A stretch of DNA of 5,929 nucleotides from an uncultured Bordetella sp. (GTDB lineage Bacteria > Pseudomonadota > Gammaproteobacteria > Burkholderiales > Burkholderiaceae_B), in NCBI GenBank assembly GCA_937881145.1, contig CALGFL010000303.1, positions 1 through 5,929 on the forward strand, written 5' to 3'. Made by a program: the position numbers and the translations under genes. Below the pieces are notes generated by a model. It did not search any database, was not told the DNA's origin, and saw nothing but the letters and a program-made list of their open reading frames with translations. This document shows, piece after piece, positions 5,799-5,929 of the stretch (its first letter is position 1; each line of letters starts with the position of its first letter).

Positions 5799-5929
5799 AT
5801 GGGCTTATTCACACGCAGAGATTCCGCCGTAGCCAGAAAAGGCGAAGCACGACGCCCCCCCGTGTCCAGCGAGATTCAAGCAGCCGAACTGCGCGCCCGC
5901 GCCCGCAGGCGTCTGGCCGGCTCGGTGAT
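5799..5929 (+). CDS. dedD: DedD-like SPOR-domain protein (N-terminal fragment, cut by window edge)
   Basis: Only the first 43 codons are present, starting MGLFTRRDSAVARKGEARRP. The highly basic segment AAELRARARRRLAGSV at about 28-43 is the cytoplasmic stretch that immediately precedes the single transmembrane helix in betaproteobacterial DedD/SPOR proteins. The membrane helix and the periplasmic SPOR domain, which binds denuded septal peptidoglycan, would lie beyond the window. I cannot see them, so the name rests on this basic segment and on position after folC, a gene order known from many proteobacteria. The ATG at 5799 is the only usable start upstream of the basic region, and no good ribosome site precedes it. 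The coding start contains a run of seven C at 5855-5861. Co-transcription with folC (59-bp gap) is likely. Confidence 0.72.
   Translation, partial: MGLFTRRDSAVARKGEARRPPVSSEIQAAELRARARRRLAGSV

Overview
This window looks like chromosomal DNA from a betaproteobacterium of the Burkholderiales, most likely the Alcaligenaceae (Bordetella/Achromobacter type). That placement is inferred from the high GC content of the genes, the fliS-fliT-fliK order, the style of the FliK C-terminal half, and the folC-dedD pairing. The species cannot be fixed from the sequence alone.

Left two thirds (about 1-4145, all minus strand): a late flagellar gene cluster read right to left as flaG, fliD, fliS, fliT and fliK, with fliK running off the left edge. 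FlaG and FliD build or modify the distal filament, FliD being the cap. FliS and FliT are the cytoplasmic export chaperones for flagellin and FliD. FliK is the secreted hook-length ruler and export-specificity switch. The genes are tightly packed: the gaps are 127, 18 and 28 bp, and fliT and fliK overlap by ATGA, so one transcript is likely. A very good sigma-28 (FliA) promoter lies about 55 bp upstream of flaG, with a perfect TAAAGTTT box, an 11-bp spacer and GCCGTAAA. It explains why the cluster would be expressed late in flagellar assembly.

Middle (4146-4428): a divergent 283-bp intergenic region, AT-rich on the flaG side. It holds the sigma-28 promoter, an AT-rich 7-bp inverted repeat, a small GC-rich inverted repeat, and an extended -10 element that probably serves folC.

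Right end (4429-5929, plus strand): complete folC (dihydrofolate/folylpolyglutamate synthase), then the start of a dedD-like SPOR-domain gene cut by the window edge. An imperfect hairpin lies between them. This is a housekeeping operon, unrelated to motility in function.

I see no mobile element, CRISPR, tRNA, rRNA or defence gene, and no evidence of an undescribed system. The points worth a second look are regulatory (the sigma-28 promoter, dyads in the intergenic gaps, the coupled fliT-fliK junction), plus an unusual residue beside the FolC active-site lysine and short C-tracts at the 5' ends of folC and dedD.
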